From NCBI GenBank assembly GCA_964540925.1, contig CAZIOR010000004.1, positions 1 through 38,386 on the forward strand: 38,386 nucleotides of DNA. The letters are read 5' to 3'. Source of the stretch: CAZFRF01 sp964540925 (lineage in GTDB: Bacteria > Patescibacteriota > Microgenomatia > Levybacterales > UBA12049). Below the pieces are notes generated by a model, which worked only from the letters and a program-made list of their open reading frames with translations, was not told the origin of the DNA and made no database searches. Numbering within the stretch: the first letter of the stretch is position 1; the number at the start of each line of letters is the position of its first letter. The position numbers were made by a program, and so were the translations under genes. Below, one piece after another: positions 7,908 to 16,158 of the stretch.

Positions 7908-10900
7908 TTACTGCCTCCGTTTCTACTACTTCTGGTTCTGCATCTGCAACTTCTACTCCCAAACCTGTTTCCTCTACAACTTCTGAGCCTAATTCCTCTG
8001 CTAATTCCTTAGCTTCACCTTCTATTTGCTCTTCAGCTGCATCAGCTGATTGATTTACTGGAGCAGTTCCTAATACTGAACCTTTATTTTCTTCATCAAC
8101 TACTTGCTCTGCTACAACTGCTGCTCCAACTGGAACTACTGAGAGTCCTAAAGCATTCAATTCTTTAATTAAAACTTTGAATGACTCTGGAACTTTTGGT
8201 GTTGGAATATCTGTTCCTTTTACAATTGCTTCAAAAGCTTTTGCTCTTCCAACAACATCGTCTGATTTAATTGTTAACATTTCCTGTAATGTATATCTTG
8301 CTCTATGTGCTTCAAGTGCCCAAACTTCCATTTCTCCTAATCTCTGTCCTCCCATTTGAGCTTTTCCGCCTAATGGTTGTTGCGTAACTAATGAGTATGG
8401 TCCTGTTGATCTTGCATGAGTCTTATCTTCAACCATGTGGATAAGTTTCATCATGTATTCAATTCCAACAACTACTGGATTCTCATAAGCTTCACCTGTT
8501 CTACCATCATAAAGAATTGCTTTTCCAGAAACTGGAAGTCCAGCTTTGACTAATTCTTTAGAAATATTTTGCTCATCAACTTCTTCAAAAACTGGCATTG
8601 CAATCTTTTCATCAAGCTCTTTTGCTGCCCAACCTAAATGTGCTTCAAGTAGCTGACCCAAATTCATACGAGCAAGTACTGAGATTGGAGATATGATTAT
8701 ATCAACTGGAGTGCCATCTGCCAAATGTGGCATATCAACTTCAGGTAAAATCTTTGAAATAACACCTTTATTTCCGTGTCTTCCAGCTAATTTATCTCCA
8801 ATAACAACGTGTCTTAGCTGTGCTACTTCAACTTGAATTTTTCTTAATGTTCCTGGCTCTAGCTCGTCGCCTTTTTTCCTGTCTAAGATTTGAACTGAAA
8901 TAACAGTTCCTCTTTCACCATGTGGCATTCTTAAGGATGTATCTCTAACTTCTCTAGCTTGTTCACCAAAGATTGCTCTTAAAAGTCTTTCTTCTGCTGA
9001 AAGTTCTGTTTCACCTTTTGGAGCAATCTTACCTACTAAAATGTCTCCTGGCTCAACTGTGCTTCCAACAACTACGATACCATCTTCATCTAAGTTAGCT
9101 AAGTCTTCTTCAGAAACATTTGGAATATCTCTAGTTGTTTCTTCAGGTCCGAGTTTTGTTTCAACAACTGCAGCTTCATATTTTTCAATATGAATAGATG
9201 AAAGCGCATCTTCTTTAACTAATCTATCTGAGATAACGATACCGTCCTCATAACCTAATCCATCAAAAGATGTGTAAGCAATTAAGAGATTTTGACCTAA
9301 AGCGAGTTCTCCATTTTCAGATGATGGTCCATCAACTAAAAGTGCACCTTTTAAGACTCTATCTCCGGTCTTAACAACTGTTCTTTGAGTATAAGCTGTT
9401 GCTTGAGATGTTCTTTGGAAGCTATTTACAAAATAGGTTACTTCTTCTTTTGGTCCTTTTCCTTTAATTGTAACTTTATCAGCATCAGCGTATTCGATAA
9501 TACCGTCAAATGGTGCATAAAATACTCTTCCCATCATTTGTGAGATCTTTGATTCCATACCTGTTCCAACCATTGGGCTTTGTGGTTTCAAAAGTGGTAC
9601 TGCTTGACACTGCATGTGAGTACCCATTAAAGCTCTGTTTGCTTCATCATGAGAAACAAAAGGAATAAGAGATGCAGCTGAACCTACAACTTGTCTTGGA
9701 ACTACATCTACATATTGAATATTCGCTCTATCTGTTTCGATAAAGTCGCCTCTAAATCTTGCTGGAACTCTTTCATCTTTGATTTTGTCATTTTCATCTA
9801 ATGCTGCTGCATGGGTAACATAGGCATTTTGTTCATCATCAGCTGATAGATAAACGATTTCATTTGTTGCTTTAACTACACCTTTTTCATTAACTACTTT
9901 TCTGTATGGAGCTTCTAAGAAGCCATATTTATTTACTTTTGTATATAAAGCAAGATAAGTAACTAAACCAATATTTGGACCTTCGGGGGACCTGATTGGA
10001 CAAATTCTAGAATACTGTGAAGAGTTAATATCACGAATAGAGAAGGCTGCTCTTTCTCTAGAAATACCACCTGTTCCCATAACTGTTAAACGATTTAAAT
10101 TATCAATTTCAGAAAGTGGGTTAGTTTGATCTAAAATTGTTGAAAGCTGTGATGTTCTAAAGAATTCATTAATAGAAGCCATAATTGGTCTTGCATTAAT
10201 TAAAGCTCCAATTGAAATTGGTTGATCAGCTTGGATTAAGCTCATTCTTTCTTTAACACTTCTTTCAAGTCTTAATGCACCAATTCTAAATGCGGTTGTT
10301 TGAACTAATTCTCCAACGCATCTTACTCTTCTGTTTGCTAAATTATCGATATCATCAACTTGTCCTTGACCTTTTGCTAATTTAATAAGATAAGCAATGG
10401 TACCAATAATATCTTCTGTGGTTAAAATTTTTGCTTCACCTTCTGGTGCTTCAAAACCCTCTGTTTCAGCTAATTTTTTATTAATCTTATATCTTCCAAC
10501 TGTTCCTAAGTCATATCTTCTATTATTAAAGAAGGTTCCTAAGAAATTTTCTTTAACCTTATCCAAAACAACTGGTTCTCCAGGATGCATTTTTCTAAAT
10601 ATTTCAATATTTGCTTCGTTTGTATCTTGAGTTTCGTCTTTAAGTAGTGTGTTTTCGATGTATTGGCTTTTTCCGTCTGCTTCTACTTGTGCAAATCTTC
10701 TTTTAATTTCTTCGTTTGAGGAGATTCCGAGGGCTCTTAAGAAGGTTGAGGCTAAGAACTTTCTTCTTCTATCGATCTTGACCATAATAGTTTCATGTCT
10801 TGTGGTTGTAAATTCAAGCCAAGATCCATGAACTGGTCTAATTTCTGCACTATATAATGTTTTACCTGTAACATTATCTGCTGTTGCTGTGAAGAAAACT

Positions 10901-11340
10901 CCAGGGCTTCTAACTAATTGGTTTACAACTGCTCTTTCAATACCGTTAATAACAAAGGTTCCTCTTTCTGTCATTTGAGGAATATCACCTAAGAAAACTT
11001 CTTGATCATAAGTTGCACCAGTCTTTTTATTAGTTAAAACTGCATTTACATAAAGTGGCGCATCAAAAGTAACACCTTTTTTAAGTGCTAGTTCTGGTGT
11101 ATTTGCATTTTTGCCGATTCTGTAGTCTTTTAATTCTAGGTTCCAGTTCTTTTCTGTGAAGTCGTCTATTGGGGAAATTTCTTGGAGAACTTCTTTAATA
11201 CCTTCTTCTAAGAACCACTTATAGGATTCTTTTTGAATGGTAAGAAGATCAAGTTGTGGAAGGAGTTCAAAATCCTTACCCCAATTGATCCTGCTCTTAA
11301 TGTTATCCTTATTATCAGTATTATTGCCCTTTTTAGCCAT
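7900..11340 (-). CDS. rpoB: RNA polymerase beta subunit
   Basis: 1146 aa, complete. Landmarks are the fork region with SEIDNLNRLTVMGTGGISRERA, the NIGLVTYLALY segment, ALMGTHMQCQAVPLL, GYEDGIVIS, and the GRHGNKGVISKILPEVDMP active-site segment. The end of the conserved part is KVPESFKVLIKELNALGLSV, followed by an extra acidic tail of about 75 residues rich in Glu and Val. The rifampicin pocket is altered: relative to E. coli, Q513 is Thr, F514 Ile, H526 Asn and S531 Thr. First gene of its operon, with a consensus promoter and a leader of about 88 nt carrying a terminator-like hairpin. No strong Shine-Dalgarno precedes the ATG. The genes rplJ and rplL do not precede it. Confidence 0.98.
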   Translation of the reverse strand: MAKKGNNTDNKDNIKSRINWGKDFELLPQLDLLTIQKESYKWFLEEGIKEVLQEISPIDDFTEKNWNLELKDYRIGKNANTPELALKKGVTFDAPLYVNAVLTNKKTGATYDQEVFLGDIPQMTERGTFVINGIERAVVNQLVRSPGVFFTATADNVTGKTLYSAEIRPVHGSWLEFTTTRHETIMVKIDRRRKFLASTFLRALGISSNEEIKRRFAQVEADGKSQYIENTLLKDETQDTNEANIEIFRKMHPGEPVVLDKVKENFLGTFFNNRRYDLGTVGRYKINKKLAETEGFEAPEGEAKILTTEDIIGTIAYLIKLAKGQGQVDDIDNLANRRVRCVGELVQTTAFRIGALRLERSVKERMSLIQADQPISIGALINARPIMASINEFFRTSQLSTILDQTNPLSEIDNLNRLTVMGTGGISRERAAFSIRDINSSQYSRICPIRSPEGPNIGLVTYLALYTKVNKYGFLEAPYRKVVNEKGVVKATNEIVYLSADDEQNAYVTHAAALDENDKIKDERVPARFRGDFIETDRANIQYVDVVPRQVVGSAASLIPFVSHDEANRALMGTHMQCQAVPLLKPQSPMVGTGMESKISQMMGRVFYAPFDGIIEYADADKVTIKGKGPKEEVTYFVNSFQRTSQATAYTQRTVVKTGDRVLKGALLVDGPSSENGELALGQNLLIAYTSFDGLGYEDGIVISDRLVKEDALSSIHIEKYEAAVVETKLGPEETTRDIPNVSEEDLANLDEDGIVVVGSTVEPGDILVGKIAPKGETELSAEERLLRAIFGEQAREVRDTSLRMPHGERGTVISVQILDRKKGDELEPGTLRKIQVEVAQLRHVVIGDKLAGRHGNKGVISKILPEVDMPHLADGTPVDIIISPISVLARMNLGQLLEAHLGWAAKELDEKIAMPVFEEVDEQNISKELVKAGLPVSGKAILYDGRTGEAYENPVVVGIEYMMKLIHMVEDKTHARSTGPYSLVTQQPLGGKAQMGGQRLGEMEVWALEAHRARYTLQEMLTIKSDDVVGRAKAFEAIVKGTDIPTPKVPESFKVLIKELNALGLSVVPVGAAVVAEQVVDEENKGSVLGTAPVNQSADAAEEQIEGEAKELAEELGSEVVEETGLGVEVADAEPEVVETEAVNE

Positions 11341-11378
11341 TCAAGTTTAAATAATCTTATAGGACTGTATAGTAACGC

Positions 11379-11413
11379 AAAAAAATGGCAAAGGTCTTTC
11401 ACCTTTTCCATTT
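11379..11413 (-). terminator. Terminator-like hairpin in the rpoB leader (possible attenuator)
   Basis: On the minus strand the arm AAATGGAAAAGGT (11413-11401), loop GAAAG and arm ACCTTTGCCATTT (11395-11383) pair over 12 of 13 positions, with seven T at 11385-11379. It lies downstream of the rpoB promoter start (about 11428) and upstream of the ATG (11340). It could end read-through from the 11473-12276 gene, attenuate rpoB, or both. Confidence 0.7.
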
Positions 11414-11434
11414 GTGTTCCTATAGAGTGCTAAA

Positions 11435-11463
11435 TTTATATCATGAGAACTACAAGCTGTCAA
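11435..11463 (-). promoter_or_regulatory. Promoter of the rpoB operon
   Basis: TTGACA (11463-11458), 17-nt spacer, TATAAA (11440-11435). The predicted start is near 11428, giving a leader of about 88 nt. It is the best-matched -35/-10 pair in the window and begins 10 bp after the stop of the upstream gene. Confidence 0.85.
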
Positions 11464-11472
11464 GAGGTAATA

Positions 11473-12276
11473 TTACTTTTTCTTATACAAATCTGGGTAC
11501 TTTCCCTCTAAATAATATCTGGGCTGAGGTTCCCTGCTAACATCTCTCCAAGCAATAGCGTCACTTTGTTCAGCAAAAACATTACCAACTACATCATCAA
11601 CCCAAAAAGGTCCTAGTCTGGAATTTGAATCTAAACGACAAACAGCTCTTCCGCCAGTATATCTAATAACCTCAAATAAACCACTTCTTGCTCTATGCTC
11701 TCTGGGCAAACCTTCTGAGTATGGATAACCCCCATGTAACTCATCCAACATATATCTATTCATCCAATTTGGACTTATAATACCATTCGCTAATGCTTGC
11801 CTTGGTGCTTCCTTAGAAACCCACTCTGCCAAATTTACCAAATCTTCTACTTCAGCAAGTCCGGCAATATAGCCTCGCGCATTTCTTACTGTTAGATAAC
11901 CTTCGTCATTAACAACAGATCCTATTGGAATATTGTCCCACCTATCAGCAGTAGTCATTGCTAAAGGAAGTCTAACTCCATCCATTAACTGACCGTCAGA
12001 AACAGTTACATGATAATCTTGCCTATTTGCTCCTTTACCTACACTTTCAAGTAAGGGTGGATAAGATAATACCCTGCGCGTGTAGGGCTCACCTGTAGAT
12101 GCTCCTTCTAAAATTATGCCTGAGGTTTCTGGAACTGATAAAGCAGACAATAATGGATCCAAAAAACCAGTTATTCTTCGTGCCGCTGCCTCATGCGTAT
12201 CAAGTCCTGCACGCTGACCTGTTTGCTCTAAGGCTCTTCTTAAAGCTGGATTTCTTGGTACTTCAGCTGTTTGCAT
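11473..12276 (-). CDS. Hypothetical protein, 267 aa
   Basis: No family recognised. The protein is soluble in appearance, has no signal peptide, and is rich in Arg, Trp and Tyr toward the C-terminus (RYTGGRAVCRLD, GPFWVDDVVGN, QPRYYLEGKYPDLYKKK). By eye its codons include more GC-ending and CG-containing choices than the neighbouring RNA polymerase genes, which could mean recent acquisition. It has a strong promoter (TTGACA, 16 nt, TATAAT) facing away from the lipoprotein gene, with only a 2-3 nt predicted leader. Its stop is 10 bp before the rpoB -35. Confidence 0.65.
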   Translation of the reverse strand: MQTAEVPRNPALRRALEQTGQRAGLDTHEAAARRITGFLDPLLSALSVPETSGIILEGASTGEPYTRRVLSYPPLLESVGKGANRQDYHVTVSDGQLMDGVRLPLAMTTADRWDNIPIGSVVNDEGYLTVRNARGYIAGLAEVEDLVNLAEWVSKEAPRQALANGIISPNWMNRYMLDELHGGYPYSEGLPREHRARSGLFEVIRYTGGRAVCRLDSNSRLGPFWVDDVVGNVFAEQSDAIAWRDVSREPQPRYYLEGKYPDLYKKK

Positions 12277-12285
12277 GATGATCGA

Positions 12286-12313
12286 ATTATATTGCTTTTT
12301 TAATCTTTGTCAA
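12286..12313 (-). promoter_or_regulatory. Near-leaderless promoter of the 267-aa gene
   Basis: TTGACA (12313-12308), 16-nt spacer, TATAAT (12291-12286), then 9 nt to the ATG at 12276. A start 7 nt after the hexamer leaves only 2-3 nt of leader. It is back to back with the lipoprotein promoter. Confidence 0.75.
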
Positions 12314-12319
12314 TCTAAC

Positions 12320-12348
12320 TTGCTTATGCTACTACTATAAGATATAAT
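12320..12348 (+). promoter_or_regulatory. Leaderless promoter of the lipoprotein gene
   Basis: TTGCTT (12320-12325), 17-nt spacer, TATAAT (12343-12348), then ACTGCG and the ATG at 12355. Predicted +1 is the A of the start codon. Confidence 0.75.
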
Positions 12349-12354
12349 ACTGCG

Positions 12355-13326
12355 ATGAGAAGTCCTGAAATCTCAAGAATTAGAAAAAAAAGAGCAGGGG
12401 CATTGCTTTTATCTAGTGCTCTTTTACTTACTGGCTGTGGAGAAAATCCTAAAACTGCTGGTACATATTCTGGGCCAATTGAAGCGTTTGTAGGCAAAGA
12501 CATTTTATCTGACACAAAATTAGATGGCTTACTATCTGAGCTTATTCTAACAAAAGCTCCTCTATTAACTAAAGTTGCAAGAGATATAAAAACTTTACAC
12601 ACATCAACTACTAACCCAACTGACTTTTCGCCTCAAATTTCTGAAGACACCACTCCCTTAATAATAGTTTCTGACAATACTACCTTAACTTCATCAACAA
12701 ATGGTCATCCAAAATATGGAGATACTCCAGCGTTTCAGTTTACTACTACAAAAGGGGCATCAACATCGCCTGTTCTTGAATCTTTTACTGAAGCTCTTCT
12801 TATAGCCAATCAACCAGTACTGGCAGGAAGACCACTTGAACAAGCAGTTTTCTTAGCTAAAGAAGGATTAACTCTGGGGATAATAAATAGAATTGGGACT
12901 GAGTTGGGAGAAGAATATTCACCAATATTTACAGACTTAAATGGAAACCCAATAACAGATAGCGTCAAACTTGAGCAATATGGAATGACCATATTAAGTA
13001 GATATGGAGCAGATAAGAATACTGATATTGCTAAAGCAACAGATTTACTTCCATTTATGATGCTCAGCATAGACATTGAAGAATTAGTTAGAAATGGCAC
13101 AATACCAGCTGGACCAAGTATGCTAGGACCTTTTTTCCAAACCATAGCCTATTTAGAAGACCACCCTGAATTAAAAGCAAAAATTAAAACTCTTTATCAA
13201 AGTTGGATAGAATCAAATCAAACAACAGGACCCGAAGGATTTTCAAAAGATATTTTAGTAGATCCAAGTAAAACAATAATTACGGGAATTCGCGAACTAT
13301 TTACAATTATTTATCCAGCTAAATAA
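12355..13326 (+). CDS. Putative lipoprotein of unknown function
   Basis: 323 aa. A basic N-terminus (RIRKKR), a hydrophobic stretch and the lipobox LLTGC give a type II signal peptide with the lipidated cysteine at C28. The mature part is soluble, Thr/Ser/Pro-rich at first (residues 55-140) and helical later. No domain is recognised. The start is supported by a leaderless promoter with TATAAT 6 nt upstream. The next gene begins one base after its stop, so the two are probably co-expressed. Confidence 0.7.
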   Translation: MRSPEISRIRKKRAGALLLSSALLLTGCGENPKTAGTYSGPIEAFVGKDILSDTKLDGLLSELILTKAPLLTKVARDIKTLHTSTTNPTDFSPQISEDTTPLIIVSDNTTLTSSTNGHPKYGDTPAFQFTTTKGASTSPVLESFTEALLIANQPVLAGRPLEQAVFLAKEGLTLGIINRIGTELGEEYSPIFTDLNGNPITDSVKLEQYGMTILSRYGADKNTDIAKATDLLPFMMLSIDIEELVRNGTIPAGPSMLGPFFQTIAYLEDHPELKAKIKTLYQSWIESNQTTGPEGFSKDILVDPSKTIITGIRELFTIIYPAK

Positions 13327-13327
13327 T

Positions 13328-13777
13328 ATGCCACCCGAAATACATCAAGAAATAAAAACAGTAAGGGGATTTGCAGAAGGACAACAGCAAGCAATTCCTA
13401 CGTTTGTTATGGACTTAGCAAGCGAGGCTCCTTTTGACCCTGCATTTTTTGATACTCAACTAACAGCAATTGCTAGACCAGAAGGACAAACAGGTGCGGT
13501 TAAATTTATCGTTATCAATGAACAAATGATTATGTTTGAAAGTAAATCGGGAATGCATTCAACTGTCTACCGTTTTGCAGCAACAATTGGCATAAATGGT
13601 TTTCCAGTTGCAGCTGGATCAATTAATTTTGATTTCTCCAGAGAAGATTTAGATAGGAGAAGAATTCATGACTACTCTTCTTCCTTAATAGACGAGGGAT
13701 TAAACCCAGATGATTCAGACAAGTATAGAGAGACAGTTTTAAGAGAAAAACTAGGAGCATATTTTAGAATTGGCTAA
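13328..13777 (+). CDS. Hypothetical protein, 149 aa
   Basis: No family recognised. There is no signal peptide or membrane helix. The middle (KFIVINEQMIMFESKSGMHSTVYRFAATIGI) looks like alternating beta strands and the C-terminal third is charged and helical. It starts one base after the lipoprotein stop without a Shine-Dalgarno, suggesting translational coupling. Its stop codon overlaps the stop of the convergent 167-aa gene by 4 bp (CTAA). Confidence 0.6.
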   Translation: MPPEIHQEIKTVRGFAEGQQQAIPTFVMDLASEAPFDPAFFDTQLTAIARPEGQTGAVKFIVINEQMIMFESKSGMHSTVYRFAATIGINGFPVAAGSINFDFSREDLDRRRIHDYSSSLIDEGLNPDDSDKYRETVLREKLGAYFRIG

Positions 13778-14277
13778 ATTTTTCTACTATCATATGCCCA
13801 ATGTAAAATTGCTTGACGCTGACGAGGACGACAATTAAGATTACCCTTTTCACAATTCTTTTTAACCTGAGCAATATGTCGTTTTATTGCCAACCATCTT
13901 TTTATTTGCCTATCATCGTCACTACTTCTTCTTCCCATAAAGTAACGGCAATACCACTGAAACCAACCCCTAGGATCATCTTTCCAAATCCAACCTTTTT
14001 TACGCCAAACAGAAAGGGGCTGACTCGCATTAATTTTAAAATAATTTAAGTTTTTATCAGGACCCTTAGGATCTAATTTGGCTTTCTCAAACCAATCTTT
14101 CGGAAATTCATTACTACAATCAGTCATATACCTACCACCAAACACTCCCATCTCTAGCATTTCTTTAGGAGTAAGTTCGGGCTTAAAAAGAGGATCAAAA
14201 TTTTTACCAGTAGGTTCCGTTAAAAAATAGTAGTAATCAGATTGCATTTTGTCATTTACAACAACACGCTTTCTCAT
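13774..14277 (-). CDS. Conserved protein of unknown function, 167 aa (Trp/Arg-rich family)
   Basis: The sequence has strongly patterned motifs: FGGRYMTDCSNEFPKDWF, ASQPLSVWRKKGWIW, DPRGWFQWYCRYFMGRR, RQIKRWLAIKRHIAQVKKNC and CRPRQRQAILHWAYDSR. I recall near-identical motifs in uncharacterised proteins from bacteria and from fungi and algae, but no assigned function. The many Trp, Arg and Lys residues and the invariant-looking RPRQRQ suggest nucleic acid or phosphate binding; that is inference only. Three cysteines (DCS, KNC, NCRP) could bind metal. Start supported by TGATATAAT plus six T directly before the ATG. Confidence 0.75.
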   Translation of the reverse strand: MRKRVVVNDKMQSDYYYFLTEPTGKNFDPLFKPELTPKEMLEMGVFGGRYMTDCSNEFPKDWFEKAKLDPKGPDKNLNYFKINASQPLSVWRKKGWIWKDDPRGWFQWYCRYFMGRRSSDDDRQIKRWLAIKRHIAQVKKNCEKGNLNCRPRQRQAILHWAYDSRKI

Positions 14278-14283
14278 AAAAAA

Positions 14284-14292
14284 ATTATATCA
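14284..14292 (-). promoter_or_regulatory. Extended -10 leaderless promoter, 167-aa gene
   Basis: TGATATAAT (14292-14284), then TTTTTT, then the ATG at 14277. This is a perfect TGn-TATAAT element at the leaderless spacing of 6 nt. Confidence 0.8.
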
Positions 14293-14298
14293 TCCTGG

Positions 14299-14318
14299 AA
14301 AAATTGAAATCAATTTTT
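14299..14318. repeat. Inverted repeat between divergent leaderless promoters
   Basis: AAAAATTG (14299-14306), AAAT, CAATTTTT (14311-14318): a perfect 8-bp palindrome with a 4-nt centre, located between the -10 elements of the divergent 167-aa gene and alaS. It could be an operator or a simple AT-rich palindrome. It is not followed by a T-run beyond the arm. Confidence 0.45.
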
Positions 14319-14359
14319 AAATCACCTGAAAATTAACTACATTTGGCTTTGATATTTTT

Positions 14360-14368
14360 TGATATAAT
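14360..14368 (+). promoter_or_regulatory. Extended -10 leaderless promoter of the alaS operon
   Basis: TGATATAAT (14360-14368), then TAGCCT, then the ATG at 14375. No good -35 is visible; the TGn extension would compensate. It appears to drive six closely packed genes to 21575. Confidence 0.8.
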
Positions 14369-14374
14369 TAGCCT

Positions 14375-16156
14375 ATGAATGCAAAGCAAATTATTGATGC
14401 TTATATTTCTTTTTTTGAAGAAAGAAAACATGTAAGAATCGCAAACTCCCCTTTAATTCCAGATAATGATCCAACAACTCTTTTTACCTCAAGTGGCATG
14501 CAGCCTTTAGTTCCATATCTTCTAGGCGAAACCCATCCTTCAGGAGTAAGGCTAGTTAATGTTCAAAATAGCTTTAGAGCTCAAGATATAGAAGAGATTG
14601 GTGACAATAGACATACTACCTTTTTTAGAATGCTTGGCAACTGGAGCCTTGGTGATTATTTCAAAAAAGAAGAAATTCCATGGCTTTGGGAATTTTTAAC
14701 AGTAACCCTAAGCCTTCCTAAAGAAAAACTATATATTACAGTTTTTGCAGGAGACAATCAGGTTGAAAAAGATAATGAATCATTTGAAATTTGGAAAACA
14801 CTAGTTCCAGAAGAAAAAATCTTTTTTGCAGGAGTAGATAAAAATTGGTGGTCTAGAAGTGGAGTCCCAAATAATATGCCAGTTGGAGAACCAGGTGGAC
14901 CAGATACAGAAGTATATTTTAAATTCGATGACCTAGAACACAATAAGGAATGTAAAGATAATCCAGTTGATTGCGAATGCGGTGTATATTTAGAAATTGC
15001 TAACTCTGTTTTTATGCAATATCTAAAAACAGAAGATGGTTTTGAAAATTTACCAAAACAAAATGTAGACTTTGGAGGGGGATTAGAAAGACTTCTTGCA
15101 GCAATTGAAAATAAATCAGATATTTTCCAAACTTCTCTTTTTAGTCCAATTATAAAATCCTTGGAAGAAAAAACTGGTAAAAATTATGCAGAAAATCATA
15201 AAGAATTACGAATTATTGCAGACCACCTACGCGCTGCAATTTATTTAGTAAACGCAGGAGTTATTCCTGCAAATAAAGAACGAGGATATATTTTAAGAAG
15301 ACTAATCAGAAGAGCAGCGGATCATCTAAAAGATTTGGAGCTTAAAAAACTAGAAGAAATAATTGAAGCAATAGTTTTTGAATGCGCAAAAACCGATGAA
15401 ATTTTGAAAGAAAATTATGAAGTAATTAAGAATGCAATTTTGGAAGAATATACAAAATATCAAAGAGCAGTTTCTGAGGCAAAAAAATTTGTTGAAAGGA
15501 AATATAAAAAAACCGGTGATGAGATTATGGGACAAACTGTTGAAATATCTGCTGAAGATGCCTTTAATCTTTATACTTCATATGGATTATCCCCAACGCA
15601 AATAAAAAGCTTAGGCTACATCTTTAAAGAACAAGATTTTGCCAATCTAATGGAATCGCACAAGAATCTTTCCAGAACTGCATCTGCAGGAATGTTTAAA
15701 GGAGGACTTGCAGATCATAGTGAAAAAACAATCATGGGTCACACTGCAACTCATTTACTTCACCAAGCATTAAGAGATCTCTTTGGTACTGACTTACATC
15801 AGACTGGCTCAAATATTACTACCGAAAGACTCAGATTTGATTTTAATAAAGATACTATGCTTTCTGAAGAAGAGTTAAAAAAGGTAGAAGAAATAGTTAA
15901 TGGAAAAATTGCCGAAAACTTACCAGTACATTTTGAAATGCTACCTCTTGCTAAGGCCAAAGAAATTGGAGCTATTGGGCTTTTTGATGAAAAATATGCA
16001 GAAGATGTAAAAGTATATTTTATAGGCGATTATTCCAAGGAATTTTGCGGTGGACCTCATGTTGACTTTACTGCGAAGATAAAAAGTTTTAAAATAATTA
16101 AGCAGGAGAATCTAGGTAAAGGACAAAAAAGAATTTACGCCACTGTAGGCGAATAA
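14375..16156 (+). CDS. alaS: Alanine--tRNA ligase lacking C-Ala
   Basis: 593 aa against about 875 in E. coli. The class II catalytic core is present (TLFTSSGMQPLVPYLLG, RHTTFFRMLGNWSLGDYF, and the motif 3 segment FGGGLERLLAAIE), followed by the helical tRNA-recognition region and the second-additional (editing) domain with HTATHLLHQAL and CGGPHV. The protein ends soon after (KRIYATVGE), so the dimerising C-Ala domain is absent. It should charge tRNA-Ala in the cytoplasm and keep editing of mischarged Ser/Gly. First gene of a six-gene operon; the next starts 2 bp after its stop. Confidence 0.95.
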   Translation: MNAKQIIDAYISFFEERKHVRIANSPLIPDNDPTTLFTSSGMQPLVPYLLGETHPSGVRLVNVQNSFRAQDIEEIGDNRHTTFFRMLGNWSLGDYFKKEEIPWLWEFLTVTLSLPKEKLYITVFAGDNQVEKDNESFEIWKTLVPEEKIFFAGVDKNWWSRSGVPNNMPVGEPGGPDTEVYFKFDDLEHNKECKDNPVDCECGVYLEIANSVFMQYLKTEDGFENLPKQNVDFGGGLERLLAAIENKSDIFQTSLFSPIIKSLEEKTGKNYAENHKELRIIADHLRAAIYLVNAGVIPANKERGYILRRLIRRAADHLKDLELKKLEEIIEAIVFECAKTDEILKENYEVIKNAILEEYTKYQRAVSEAKKFVERKYKKTGDEIMGQTVEISAEDAFNLYTSYGLSPTQIKSLGYIFKEQDFANLMESHKNLSRTASAGMFKGGLADHSEKTIMGHTATHLLHQALRDLFGTDLHQTGSNITTERLRFDFNKDTMLSEEELKKVEEIVNGKIAENLPVHFEMLPLAKAKEIGAIGLFDEKYAEDVKVYFIGDYSKEFCGGPHVDFTAKIKSFKIIKQENLGKGQKRIYATVGE

Positions 16157-16158
16157 TT

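Noticed and set aside
11208..11411. 67-codon open frame starting in the rpoB leader hairpin and overlapping rpoB
   Set aside because: It begins inside the terminator-like stem, has no ribosome-binding site, runs out of frame into conserved rpoB codons, and its sequence looks like a shadow. A leader peptide cannot be fully excluded.
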